In this document: positions 47,783 through 58,535 of the stretch, piece by piece
Layout: each line of letters opens with the position of its first letter
Numbering within the stretch: the first letter of the stretch is position 1
From: Ashinkailepas kermadecensis
Lineage: Eukaryota; Arthropoda; Thecostraca; Neolepadidae
Assembly: GCA_034440615.1 (NCBI GenBank)
Contig: JAOTOM010004057.1
Span: 151,792 to 215,791, forward strand
Length of the DNA: 64,000 bases
Direction: 5' to 3'
Position numbers and translations under genes: made by a program
Notes under the pieces: generated by a model
What the model was told of the DNA's origin: nothing
The model's input: the letters and a program-made list of their open reading frames with translations, nothing else
Database searches by the model: none

Positions 47783-48088
47783 CACTGCTTCAGGGGCGGA
47801 TCCAGAAATTGTCGTGGGGCACATGTCCGTAGGGATGCCATTTCGAAAGTACCTGGAGGAGTACAGGGCGGATTTGCCTTCCGAGGGGCGCCTCTGGCTG
47901 GAAAATTTCAAAGGAGTGTGCACTCGAGCCTTCCTGGAGGTGTGTTTCTGTCTGAAAGAAATTGAGGAAGGAGTGCACCCGGGCCTTCCCGGAGGGGCGC
48001 CTTTTCCCGGCCGGATGGGTGCCACCTTCCCATGGCGGAACTCATGCCCCCGTGCCCCATCCACCTTGTATCCACCCCTGCACAGCTT
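47783..48088 (+). mobile_element. hAT-like MITE, 290 bp, with 8-bp target duplication
   Basis: The element spans 47791-48080. Its ends are CAGGGGCGGATCCA and, inverted, CAGGGGTGGATACA. The flanking octamers are cactgctt (47783-47790) and cacagctt (48081-48088), a 7/8 match as expected for hAT-type insertions. There is no transposase. A direct relative lies at 49130-49375. Confidence 0.75.
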
Positions 48089-48455
48089 TAGCTTATTTCG
48101 AATTAGCAGCATCAGGGGAAGGTAAGTCTGACAACCCGATGCTTAACAGTACCTGCCTGCTTTGATAACGTAGAGTTAAACAGCGCATGAGATCCCCTGG
48201 TATCACCCGTGAACAAAGCTGTAGATCTCTTACCCAGTCAGGGGGATTAGTTTCTTATGGTCAGGACATATTTTTATCTTGAATAGGGAAAATGACAAGT
48301 TAACATTAGCAGGGTAACAAGCCAGGGGGTCCGGGCCCCGCCCCCTGACCCACCCGGGATCTCCAGCCATGCCCGTGAGGACCTACCCGGTAATCTCTAA
48401 CAAGGCGTGTGTTCAAGGGCGCCCGGGCGAAAATACAATCCAAGGGGCGCCCGAT

Positions 48456-48853
48456 AGAATCTTCACTTCCGCATTCTGAAAGTCAGCCATTTTCTACCCG
48501 TTCGTCAGCTGATGTGCTGGTGCGGCCATATTCACGGCAAGGACATCTATATCTATGCGGTGACTACGGAACGGAACAACGAAATTGAATACAAAAGTAC
48601 TTTCTCGACGTTGGATTTTCGCTACAATATCCTCTGCGGCCCATATGATATTCGAATGTCATGCAGCGCTTTCGTGAAGCATGCGCCTGTTAAAAGCAAA
48701 AGCGCGACGATCGCAACCACCGACCAAATACCCTACAAAAAGATATTCTCGTTCAGGATGGAATCTGCGGAGGGTCCACTGATTAGTAAACCTCCGGACG
48801 ACCGCGAACGGCAAACTGGATATAATTATCGGACGGGCAATCAATTCCCGTAG
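48456..48853 (+). CDS. Unclassified open frame, 113-132 codons
   Basis: The frame is open from 48456, with the first ATG at 48512, to a TAG at 48851-48853. The product is non-repetitive and contains 'CWCGHIHGKDIYIYAV', 'LDFRYNILCGPYDIRMSC' and 'KKIFSFRMESAEGP'. I do not recognise a family, and there is no signal peptide or membrane segment. It lies between two hAT-like MITEs and could be the remnant of a transposon protein, an exon, or chance. Confidence 0.2.
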
Positions 48854-49129
48854 AAGCTCTGTCGTCCGGACGGCTGGAACCCACTCATTCCCTCACGCTC
48901 GCTGCAACATATCGTCCATCTCGAAGCTTCCCTAGGTCTAGCGACTTTTGCTAAGTTATTACCATAGTTATTAAAAGTAGCTTAGCGATGGAGACGTGTC
49001 CTGATGAAGAGGTAATAATATTCCAAACATGTCCAAAGAGCTACACAAATAAATAGTGATTAGTGTCTACAGCTCAACTAAACGTGTCCATCTGAATCAT
49101 ACTACTTCTACTACTTCTCCATTCATTTC

Positions 49130-49375
49130 CGAAATGGGTGGATGCAAGAATTGGGGGGGTGGGAACACTTGTCTGGGGGACGCTATTTCTAGTTCTACAT
49201 GGGCGCCTTTTCGACTTTGAGGGGCGCCACCGGTAGCAAAAAATAATCGTTGAACGGGGAGAGGGGTGGGGGTGCATTCGAGCGTCCTGGAGGGGCGCCT
49301 TTCTCCAGTCGGATGGGCGTCACATCTCCATCGTGGGTAGGGAACATGTCTCCAGTTGCCTACACCCTGGATCCG
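49130..49375 (+). mobile_element. hAT-like MITE, diverged second copy
   Basis: It aligns directly to 47791-48080. Shared text is 'gtgca.tcgagc.tcctggag', 'gggcgcctt' and 'cggatgggcgtcac'. The left end is 'gggtggatgcaagaattg' and the right end 'ccctggatccgc', both eroded versions of the terminal repeat. Confidence 0.55.
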
Positions 49376-49724
49376 CAAGAGCCTGCTAATGGTGGTGTAG
49401 AATGTATCATGAAAACGGCTATTGGAGAGTTCTTTTTGGATAACTTTCGGACTTGAGCAAGGCTTGGCAGTAGGCTGGTCAATTTCATGAAATAATGTGT
49501 GCCTGTTTACCAATACCTAAGCTTCACCTCAACCACTACTTTAGTAGTTCCTTTTTGACAAGTTCGAACTTTTCCTTTGTTCATCAGGACGCACGTCTGC
49601 ATCCTTCATTTATTTAGAAGCGCGGCGGTGTTGTTCTGCTATAAGTCATCAAATATATGCACATCGAAAACTGCGCAAGATATTACAGCGGTATGAGGCC
49701 TGCTCGATGATTACTAGTAGATGC

Positions 49725-50225
49725 TGCCAGGTGATGTCAGGTGCTGCTCACTGCTCAGGTCTGCCTTGTGAAGGCAGGTAGGTGCTTCCAGGTGATGCCA
49801 GGTGCTGCTCACTGCTCAAGTCTGCCTTGTGAAGGCAGGTAGATGCTTCCAGGTGATGCCAGGTGCTGCTCACTGCTCAAGTCTGCCTTGTGAAGGCAGG
49901 TAGGTGCTTACAGGTGATGCCAGGTGCTGCTCACTGCTCAAGTCTGTCTTGTGAGTTGTGAAGGCAGGTAGGTGCTTCCAGGTGATGCCAGGTGCTGCTC
50001 ACTGCTCAAGTCTGCCTTGTGAAGGCAGATAGGTGCTTCCAGGTGATGCCAGGTGCTGCTCACTGCTCAAGTCTGCCTTGTGAAGGCAGATAGGTGCTTC
50101 CAGGTGATGCCAGGTGCTGCTCATTGCTCAAGTCTGCCTTGTGAAGGCAGGTAGGTGCTTACAGGTGATGCCAGGTGCTGCTCACTGCTCAAGTCTGCTT
50201 TGTGAAGGCAAGTAGGTGCTGCCAA
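49725..50225. repeat. 61-bp minisatellite, about 8 copies
   Basis: 'ggtgctgctcactgctcaag' + 'tctgccttgtgaaggcaggt' + 'aggtgcttccaggtgatgcca' recurs every 61 bases from about 49740. One copy has an extra 'gtgagtt' (near 49950). Confidence 0.95.
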
Positions 50226-50654
50226 ACATCGGAATATCAGACGTACTTTTCCCTGATGCCACCAATCATCAGTTAGCCAAGCCGTCCTTCCAAGCATTCA
50301 ACGCGTGTCATATGTCAAGTTGTCCAGAAAACTTTCGTAAAAACGGCTATGTCGAAACATAAGAAGTCTGGCAACTCAGACACGACAAAAGCATCTTCTC
50401 TATTCCAGGGCTGATATTTAGTGACAACACCACTAGATATTAATAAGTAACTTCACTGGGATAAATAATGTTGTTTCATCATGTATTAATTTCCGCTCCA
50501 TGAAGAGAGCTATATACCTTGCTGTAACATATCTATGTCAAATAGTTGATATTACACGCTTTAAAATCCGTCTGCTTATAAAGAAAGCCTTATGAGTGAT
50601 GGCTATTTTTAAGAAGTAGTAATATTTGACCTGACGTGTACTAATGACCCAACA
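50226..50654. other. Non-coding stretch before the LINE 3' end
   Basis: AT-rich, no feature recognised. Confidence 0.4.
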
Positions 50655-51039
50655 TGAAGGGGGAGAGTGAGCTTCGAGGCGTGCCGGGCCACAGAGGTCA
50701 TTTGTGGCGCCTTTAAATCGAGTGGTTTTGCAAGCAAGTCTAAGGCAAGTGCACATCCACGTTGACGGAGTCTTACGTTATAGTGTGTGACGTTAAGGTG
50801 CTGAAGGCGGGACAGGGCAGGGGACATCTCCAAGATGTTTAGCGTTTTTACTTTTACTTTTCTCCTCCGCAAGATAATTTGTAGTTGGGGTGAGGGAGGG
50901 TTGAGCAGAAAGTTGGTTTTGCCAGGGTGCCGGCATTTCCCTACTCTTCACGAAGAGCACCGATGGCTATTTACCGTGCGGACAGGGGGTAATTGTCCAC
51001 ACCGCACATCGCGCCGGCTGCCGCATGTTAGTTGTTAAT

Positions 51040-51310
51040 GGTGATTTAGTAGAAGCATGCTTTCGTGCAGAGTTGTGTGAGGTGTTTTGCAATTCGGCTC
51101 ATCTATGTCCGTTGTACTGCTGGCTAGCCGTTTTACGTTATGAATTGCAAGGCAAATCGGCTCATCTACGTCCAATGGCACCTCGTGGTAATCGTTTTAC
51201 GCTATGCTAATTGTTAATGGAAATCTGCTCATCTATGTCCGACAGCACCGCTAGGTAGTCATTTCTTTCGAATGAGAAAGCGAATCGGCTCATGTACGTC
51301 CGATGTAATT
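51040..51310 (-). repeat. Tandem motif block in the LINE 3' UTR (four about 64-bp units)
   Basis: On the minus strand 'cggac.ta.atgagc.gatt' appears four times, with spacings of 61, 67 and 63 bases. It is usually preceded by 'cgtaaaacg.tta.cc'. Three units with the same 67- and 63-base spacings survive in the plus-strand copy (19094, 19161 and 19224). The block is therefore a family character and predates the deletion. Confidence 0.75.
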
Positions 51311-51323
51311 CGTGGATGGCAAC

Positions 51324-51872
51324 TTACGTCATTCCTACGAGTGCATGCGCGGGCATGTAGCTCGTGTTAGTGTGCGTGGTGAAGTGCGTGGTAGTGGTGT
51401 CATAGTCTACAATGCTCCTGCTAGTTTTGTGGCGTACAGAAATAGTAATTCGGAGGAGTTTGTATGTGTTTGTGTTGTGTGTGCCGTGTGTTTGTATCAC
51501 CCAAAATCGATGGAAGCGAGAGGGTGATGCCCTCTTTTTGGCAAAAGGCCTTAAGTAGCTGTCTTTGAGCGTCAAAGCTGAGCAGTCTAATAGGATAACA
51601 CCTATGTTTAATGTGGTGTTGCAGGTGTCGCAGTGAGGTGTTGTATAACGGCCATCCTCTAGTTGAGACTGTGTTAGTTTTGTGTGACCAGTTCTAAGCC
51701 TAGTGAGGAGAATCCATGTCCATAGCGTGGGTTTAACGTTGTGGCTGTGGCTGGAGCGATGAGATGTAGAGATGTGTTGTGTCCATGTGTTCTGGTCATG
51801 CTCACGTATATGGGGTTGTAGGGGCGCTTTGCAATCGTTCGCCGAATACTTTATGTTGGGATAAGTGGTCAA
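51324..51872 (-). pseudogene. LINE ORF2 C-terminal zinc-finger region
   Basis: The 182-codon frame contains 'LTRLRTGHTKLTQSQL' followed by 'PHCDTCNTTLNIGVILLDC'. This is the His/Cys motif at the C-terminus of ORF2 in I- and Jockey-type LINEs ('RLRTGHT.LTH..L....P.C..C....T..HIL..C'). The Cys-Cys pair and final Cys are present, but the His before 'IL' is replaced by Val. It is separated from the RNase H frame by an indel near 51880. Confidence 0.75.
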
Positions 51873-51879
51873 TGCTTTA

Positions 51880-52575
51880 TCAGCTCGTCTGCTTGCTCGT
51901 TTCCTGGAGTTCAGAGTGACCCGGAATCCAGAGAAGGGAGTTGTTTACGTTGCAGTCCACGATTTGTTGGATTCGATCAATGACTTGATGTGGGAAATCG
52001 TGTGTGTTGGTAATTGACTGAAGGACTGATATGGAATCTAAACAAATTGCTACGTTTCTCGTTTTGCGCCTCGTTAGAATGGAGATAGCCGCCAGAATGG
52101 CCAGTGCTTCAGCGGTGTAGGTGGACAAGTTATATGGTAGACGTTTGGAAAGCCTAAGGCCTGGTCCAGTGATGCTGATGCCTACTTTAATCTCATGTTC
52201 TGACCAATCCGTGAATACGAGTGCTTTGTGATTGTTGAGATCAGCGAATTTGTTGAGGGTGCCGAGAATCTCAACCGATGTGATATCTGATTTCTTTTTC
52301 CAGAGCAAATATTCGACCTCTGATTGACTGTGGGCCCAGAATGGCCTAGTGGGCGGTCGAGCTGCAGTGTTTGGCATTGTGAGATTAAGCTCCAAAAGAG
52401 CCGTGGCAATTTCAGCACTAAATGGTGGGGGTTTACGCCCAAACCGGCTCCTGTCGCATCTGTCAGGCTGAAAGCATCGTTGTGCCAAGTTATTTTCAAT
52501 GGATTTGATTTTAATGTGGTAGCGGCACAGCTGTTGTGTCCTCCTAAGGCGAAGGGAAGGCATGTCGGAGTCCAC
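51880..52575 (-). pseudogene. LINE ORF2 RNase H domain
   Basis: In the C-terminal 130 codons the catalytic boxes can be read in order: 'LVFTDWSEHE' (first Asp; TDWS instead of TDGS), 'STYTAEALAILAAISIL' (Glu), 'VAICLDSISVLQSI' (second Asp) and 'LLWIPGHSEL' (final segment with His). All four catalytic positions are still present. The frame ends shortly after 'WIPGHS', where the family's 'GNEQADEL' continues in a shifted frame. The N-terminal part is the RT-RNase H connection. Confidence 0.8.
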
Positions 52576-52660
52576 TAGGAGACTAGCTATCGGTGTGATG
52601 CTGATTGCTCCTGTGGCTGCTCCGATGCAGTTGTTTTGAACAGACTCTAACTTTTATCTC

Positions 52661-53655
52661 TCAGTGTCGGTGAAATAGTAGCAAAGAGATACTGCCATAT
52701 AATATGATGTGTTGTATTATTGACTTGTAGAGGCGCAGTAGTGTTTTCCTGTGTCCGCCCCGGTCTGTGCCTCCTAGTGCACGGAGTAGGTTGGCGTGCT
52801 TTACGCATCTCTTCGAGATGGCAGTGATATGTGTGTTGAGACTACGATTTGGTCCAAGTGTACTCCTTAGAACTTGAAACTTGTCACTTTTTCGATGGCT
52901 TTGCCGTTGATGTAAAGAAAAGTTGTGGGGGTCGGGTGGAGGCAACTATGTGCACCTGTGACCGATGTTTCTAGGGATAGGGTGAAGCCCCAAGTTTGGC
53001 ACCACTTTGCTATGTGGTCTAGAGCTGTTTGAATGGTCTTCTCGACTGTTGGGGAGCATTATGGTGTTGTCCAAATGGCTATGTCGTCAGCGAAAAGTTA
53101 ATATCGATGATGAGTCAGTGTGATCAGCAAGTATGTTGTTAATTATGATGATGAATAGGCACGGTGAGAGCACGCTCCCCTCTGTCAGGCCCGGATCCTG
53201 AGGTGCGGTGCTTGCTGTGACGCTGCCGCATCTGAGGGTCCTGTCTCTGAGGAAGTTGAGAGTGAAGCGTGCCATGGGTCCGCGCAGGCTTAGCTTGTGG
53301 AGTTTGTGTGTTAGTGCTGATGACTTGTGTACTCGGTCGAATGCGGTAGTGACGTCTAAGTATGCAGCCATTGTTTGATATCGCGCACTAGCTTAATGAA
53401 GTTGTCGGTGGCTGATTTTTGACGCTGGAAGCCGCACTGAAATTCATTGAGTATGTTGTTATGGTCAAGAAAATGTCGCAATCGTGTATTGACCATGCGC
53501 TCGACCAGCTTACAAGCACAACTAGTAAGTGAGATAGGCCTATATCCATCTGGGGTGGAACGATATTTGTGCGGTTTTCGTAATGGGATGACTACACTTT
53601 CCCGCCATTTAGCGGGAAATGTGTTATTTAGGACGGTACCGATCGCCGCTAGCAA
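52661..53655 (-). pseudogene. LINE ORF2 reverse transcriptase domain
   Basis: Three frames together give the RT. Codons at 53655-53356 have 'YRPISLTSCACKLVERMVN' and 'GFQRQKSATDNF'. Codons at 53371-53087 have 'YLDVTTAFDRVH' (motif A) and 'GLTEGSVLSPCLF' (motif B, with E where Q is usual). The FADD active site is at 53083-53094 in another frame ('FADDIAIWTTP'). 52945-52661 carries the thumb ('LGPNRSLNTHITAISKRCVK', 'LRLYKSIIQHIILYGS'). At least three frameshifts break it, although the catalytic aspartates survive in sequence. Confidence 0.8.
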
Positions 53656-53989
53656 GTAAGTTTGATAATTTTTACTGCGATTTTTGAGAAAAAAAAGGTA
53701 ATGAATGTCGTCGGGCCCAACCGACGTGTTTCCACACTTGCTGATGGCAGGATTTAGTTAGTTAGTTATTTGGGCTTTAGGGCGCTTCGACCAGAGTTCA
53801 TCATTCGCACCCATATGGCAAGATTCAATTCGTGAATATTAAATGTCTGGTTGTAGTCTTCTGTGTTGTCAGAGTTGAAATTTATATTGGATGCGAGGGC
53901 ATCCAGAGAGCTTACTATGGTGGTGTCGTAGGTGCTGTTGCCTGAAACTGGGACTGTTTGTATGCCGATAGGTGTGCTTCGTACACGCA

Positions 53990-54850
53990 TCTTTTACAGT
54001 TCGTGGGCGCGGCGCCGGTCGGCGACTGCCCTTTGACAATCCGAGGTCCATCATGTCGCTGATGCCTTTTTCTAGGTATATTACTTTTCGGGACTGAGTT
54101 GTGTGCTGCTGAGCTGATGGCCCTGAATATTGCACCGATTTCGTTGTTCTCTGACTTCGCAAGGTTGACGTCCACCTGGACCTCGAATTTCGTCCAGTCA
54201 GCTTTTTCAAGTCCAAGATCGTCTGAATAATTTGGTGTGGTGGATGGCGTCCGTGCTGAGCCTGGTTGTGATTGGGTAGTGATCGCTCAGCCCGGGGTGG
54301 TCTGATCAGCCAAATAGCCTAATCACCGAGCTGAAGCGTTGGGAGCAGCATGTTAAATCGATGCAACTGTCGGAACTTTCTAAGGTTGGGTTGTGGTGGG
54401 TGCTCCGGTGCTTAGAAATACTACATTGTGATCGGAGATAAACTGGTGGATTTCGACGCCTCTAGTGTTCGTCTGGTTGACTCCCCAAGAGGGGTGGTTA
54501 GCGGTAAGGTCTCCCATAATGAGAATTGGTGGTGGAGCCTGAAGCAGCAAATCGCTCAGCTCCTGTTGTGTGGGGGTTGAAGCTGACGACGAGATGTATG
54601 GTGAGATGACAATGGTTTGACATTTGACAATGGGCGATTTTTAGGCTGACTTCTACGTAGTTCAAGGGGATCTAGCTTTACTTCACGATGAGGTATGCTG
54701 TTAGCGATGGGTATGGCTGCCACCCCCCCCCCTCCCCATTTCCGAGGTGGTCCGTTTACGTTGGTCACATGCGAAATGTAACCTGAATTACTGCTCCAAA
54801 TAAAGTCTGAGTATCGAAAATGAGTTTCTTGGGGCGAGGATAGCAATAAT
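53990..54850 (-). pseudogene. LINE ORF2 endonuclease (AP-type) domain
   Basis: 'QETHFRYSDF' (catalytic Glu region) and 'GGGGVAAI' lie at 54830-54710. In another frame near 54520 'MGDLTANHPSWG' matches the GD.NA.H..WG motif. Near 54370 'CIDLTCCS' and near 54290 'GLSDHYPI' (catalytic Asp-His) follow. These are the expected landmarks of the apurinic-type endonuclease in non-LTR elements. Frame is lost at least twice. The linker continues to about 53990, and its part down to 54081 matches the deleted copy at 18720-19050. Confidence 0.75.
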
Positions 54851-55619
54851 TTTTGTCATAGGAATTATGATTTAAACGCTATTTGTCTGAAAGAGCACCG
54901 GTATCCCACTAGAGGAAGAGATTCATTGCCGAACTTGGCTAGTGTCTGTTGGTGTTCGTATGCACGGGTGGTGTCGGTGTCGTGTTGGGGGAAGGTTGGA
55001 TTCGGTGGATGGTGCAGGTGGCGTGTGGTGAGTCAGACAGGACTGGTTGCCTTGGCTCTGGTGGTACGGGCTTTGAGAGGTGAATAGACTGTGTAGCGAC
55101 GGGAGCGGGTTTTGCGCCTGGGAGGCGAGGTACATTTAATCGGGATTGTTTTGGTTGGGGTGGTGGGTTCGGTCTGGATGGATTGGGCTGGCGTGGTAGG
55201 CTCGTCTGGGTGGTGACATCGGACGAGGTTTTGGAATGGGGCTAGTTAGTAGTGCAGTAGGTGGTGGGAGGGTCGGTCTGGCAGGAGACGGTGGTCGTGT
55301 GCTCGCCGACAGGTTGTATGGCGGCTGGGGTGGCCTTGGGATTTGGCATTGGTTTAGGCCGGCCGGATGCGTGGTGCAGGGCCCGGGGGAGGGAGTACTA
55401 GGAAGGTGTCAGAGTGGCAGGGTGGCGAAAGGTACGACCAAGTCCTGGAGGGCATGCCAGGGTACCAGGAAGGGAGGGGATGGAGGCCGGGTCTGGGTAT
55501 GAGGGGGGAGATGGGAGGAGGCCTGGTATGAGGTGCGGTGAATGCGGGAGGAGGCCGGGTCCGAGGTGGGGTGACACGTGGGGAGAGGGGGGGGGGGTGC
55601 GGCGAGAGTGATGTCGACG

Positions 55620-55775
55620 ATGGGTTGTCGTTGAGGAGGAGGTGTGCTGGACTCAGGGAGCCCGCTGCTGGTGGGTTGTCGTTGAGGAGGAGGTGTGCTG
55701 GACTCAGGGAGCCGGCTGCTGGTCGATTGTCGTTGAGGTGGGAGGTGTGCTGGACTCACGGAGCCGGCTGCTGGT
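55620..55775 (-). repeat. 51-bp in-frame repeat in the LINE ORF1 Pro-rich tail
   Basis: Three copies of a 17-codon unit ('LPESSTPPPQRQPTSS') on the minus strand. On the plus strand each copy is 'gttgtcgttgaggaggaggt' + 'gtgctggactcagggagccg'. The period keeps the ORF1 frame. Confidence 0.8.
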
Positions 55776-56337
55776 GGGTTGGTGGGATGGGATGGAACTG
55801 TACTGGGTGTGGGCCTCGGAGGTGAGGAAAGCGCAGCTGCAAAGCTGCGCCGGGCGGCGGGTGCCGTTTGGGAGGGTGGGGTTTTGGAGGGGGCAGGATT
55901 GTTGCGCAGGTCTGGGCGTACTGTGGTGTGTGGTACACTCTGTGCTGCCGCATAGCACCACACCTCGCTCTCAAATGCCCACTTGGGGCAGTCGGGGCAC
56001 GTCCATCACGTGGCGGGATGCGGCCCGTCACAGGCTGCACATCTCTCGGTCGATGTGCAGTCGGACGTTGGGTGGTGTGCTGCACGCCGGCCACAGCGTG
56101 GCTCTGGTGCCGCGCACACACGTTCACTATGGCTGTGGTGCATGCAGCGGTGGCAGCGCAGTGGGAGTGGTGGCACGTAACGACGTACGTCGTGCTGCTT
56201 CTCGTGTATTTGTACGTGTGGTGGGAGCTGTTATGTGTTGAAAGTCGATACCAAGATGTTGTGTGTGCGTCTTCCCTCCCGTCTGATGTATGGGCGCTAA
56301 ATGACCTCGTAGTCGGCGCGCCTTTAAGCCCAAATAA

Positions 56338-56668
56338 CTAACTAACTCCCGTCTGATGTGGTCGTCTTGTCTCCCGTCTGATGGGGTCGTCTTGTCTCCC
56401 GTCTGATGTGGTCGTCTTGTCTCCCGTCTGATGTGGTCGTCTTGTCTCCTGTCTGATGTGGTCGTCTTGTTTCCGTCTGATGTGGTCGTCTTGTCTCCCG
56501 TCTGATGTGGTCGTCTTGTCTCCCGTCTGATGTGGTCGTCTTGCCTCCCGTCTGATGTGGTCGTCTTGTCTCCCGTCTGATGTGGTCGTCTTGTCTCCCG
56601 TCTGATGTGGTCGTCTTGTCTCCCGTCTGATGTGGTCGTCTTGTTTCCCGTCTGATGTGGTCGACTCT
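56338..56668. repeat. 25-bp minisatellite inside LINE ORF1, about 13 copies
   Basis: 'ctcccgtctgatgtggtcgt' + 'cttgt' is repeated with one copy short by a base or two ('tttccgtctg'). It sits between the two parts of the ORF1 RRM-like region. Since 25 is not a multiple of three, it would disrupt translation. Confidence 0.95.
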
Positions 56669-57450
56669 GGCTGTGGCGTCGAGGAGGGCTGTGGCGTCCA
56701 GCAGTGCTGATATGTTGGCGAGTAGAATCTTATCCAGCTCTGCGACGAAAATGTAGCTCCGGCTGGTGTTGAGGGTGCGATGCAGTGTGAACGAACATCA
56801 CTGATTGTTGAATGTGTTTGTGGCTAGTAGCGTTCGTGTATCGGCGCTGTTCTGTGTGTGCACGATGATGTGGGTGGTGTGCCGTGTGATGGTGAAGTGT
56901 GATGTGGTCAGGATGTGGCGCAGTCTTTGTGCGAGAATGAAGGAAGACTCTCGTGTGATGGTATGTTGCGGTTCGGTGTAGGTACCTGCTAGGTAGGCGC
57001 CTTGTGCATAGTGGGTGTTAAACACCCGTGTGGGTGTCATTCTGTTAGGGTCCGGTCCGCCCCATCGGCAAGGTGAACGTCCTAACTGTAAAATACCCGG
57101 ATACGTTGCACCCTGGACCGAGCTTTCGCCCTTTGGTCCCTGTCCCGGCCGCAATGGCCCAGAGCAGTGGGCTCGTTGTCGTTAGGTTTCCTTCGGGGGT
57201 AAAGTTTAGCTGGGAGACAGAGAGAAGTTGGGGATTTGGTGAGGGTGGATTTCCTTCTCGAATCGCAGGAATGCTCATCGCAGTGCCATGAGCTCTTGTT
57301 GCTTACTGTCTCCTTGCTTCTCTTATTTCGTCTTGTCTTCTTGCTTCTTACCCTTCTTGTTTTCTTGCGTCTTGGGCTTCTTGGACTTCTTGTGCTTCCT
57401 GGTGTTGCTCTTGAGCGTGTGGGCGCGCGACCTCTTCTACGGGGCTCCGT

Positions 57451-58535
57451 ACGGAAGGATCTCGCTACCAACACGAAATGTCTAAAATTGTCATGAATGT
57501 TACATTGATAAAGAAAAAGTGCACCAGGTTTAGACCGCTGCACCATTTCGTTTATTGGCGAACTCCGCAAAAACCCGGAACGGCGCATTATTATCCTTGT
57601 CACGGCGCAGGTTCATTATCGTAGGTTCTGCCAGTTCAGCGGAGCATGCTCCGAGGAGAAAACGAACAAGTCTTTTAGGAATGCCGTGCAGGCGACTAAT
57701 TTGGACCGGTCCTCCAACCATTATTAACATGCTATCATCAGAGCGGATGAGTCAGTCAGATCTGATTACGTTTGGTTTAGACGGCTACACGAATTTGCGC
57801 TTCGTAAGGATTTCTTATTACACCTTATGTAGGCTATTGCTACTAAGAGCATGGATCTTAATGTAATCGTTCCCGCAGCAGAGAGCAGAAGGTGGTGTGC
57901 ATACTGTACATTTAGTTTCAATGATGAACACTTGACGCTTGCCTTCCACCGGAATATACCAATGCATAATGACACCGTACAGGCACGGGATGAGCGAGAT
58001 GGAGTGTTGGAGGCACGGCGCAAATGATCGTGGCTCTGAGTATAGTGGCTCTGAGTATAGTAACGTGGCTCTGAGCATGACCAGTCATTGCCTTCCGCCT
58101 TCCATCACCAGAAGACTCCAAAAATTGGTTTCAAAAGAAAGGCTCAAGCAACTTCATATGCCATACGTTCACCAGATTGCACCACACAGACCATTACAAA
58201 ACAGGTCATCACTCATTGGGCTCGAAAACAAAGCCTGCAACTGCAAATTATCTCCTACTACACTAAGCGGCTGGCTGTCCAGCGACGAGTTTGGGCGTGC
58301 AATCCATTGCAAGCTGTTTGAGCTTGGGATATGTCCTCACAGAACCCAGCCTGTGGATACAGACTGTGAATAGTTCAGAGGAAGTATAAGTGAGGTAAAA
58401 CGTAAAAAAAGAAGTCAGTAAAAAATCAAATGTTAATGGCAAGGGAAGTTCTGAGAAAGAAAAAAAAACTTGAAGCGCTGTGACAAAACAGGGCATGAAT
58501 GTGAGGGCAGCGTGACGACAGGGCCGGGTCTGGAC
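57451..58535. other. Non-coding stretch, nothing recognised
   Basis: Short open frames only. Two or three copies of 'gtggctctgagtatagta' lie at 58030-58075. Confidence 0.4.

Larger units (their letters stand above)
50655..57450 (-). mobile_element. I-type LINE (RNase H-bearing non-LTR retrotransposon), long inactivated copy
   Basis: From right to left on the minus strand come a Lys-rich ORF1 start, an RRM-like region, three CCHC knuckles, a Pro-rich tail, the ORF2 endonuclease, RT, RNase H and C-terminal zinc finger, and then a 3' UTR of about 700 bp. This order is that of the I/Nimb/Ingi-like group of LINEs. The 3' UTR holds four copies, about 64 bp apart, of a 'gacgtagatgagccgatttg' motif (near 51096, 51159, 51226 and 51287). 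A deleted relative sits at 18720-19715 on the plus strand. Frameshifts and stops are scattered through both ORFs, so the copy is dead. Its length of about 6.8 kb suggests it is nearly full length. Confidence 0.85.
54923..57450 (-). pseudogene. LINE ORF1 (gag-like: Lys-rich, RRM-like, three CCHC knuckles, Pro-rich)
   Basis: Upstream of 57100 a Lys-rich segment ('KKSKKPKTQENKKGKKQEDK') lies in frame but with stops. A possible start ATG is at 57040. 'FILAQRLRHILTTSHFTITR' leads to 'LHRTLNTSRSYIF', the usual entry to the second RRM-like part. A 25-bp array (56340-56665) then interrupts the domain. After it, one frame with TAA (56231-56233) and TGA (56006-56008) stops gives 'LPPHVQIHEKQ', then knuckles 'CHRCMHHSHSERVC', 'CGRRAAHHPTSDC' and 'CAACDGPHPA' with a trailing 'CPDCPKWAF'. 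A Pro/Ser-rich tail with 17-residue repeats runs to 54923. This is an RNA-binding ORF1 protein gene, inactivated. Confidence 0.75.

Noticed and set aside
47814..48125. 103-codon open frame
   Set aside because: It is the interior of a hAT-like MITE with clear inverted ends and target duplications.
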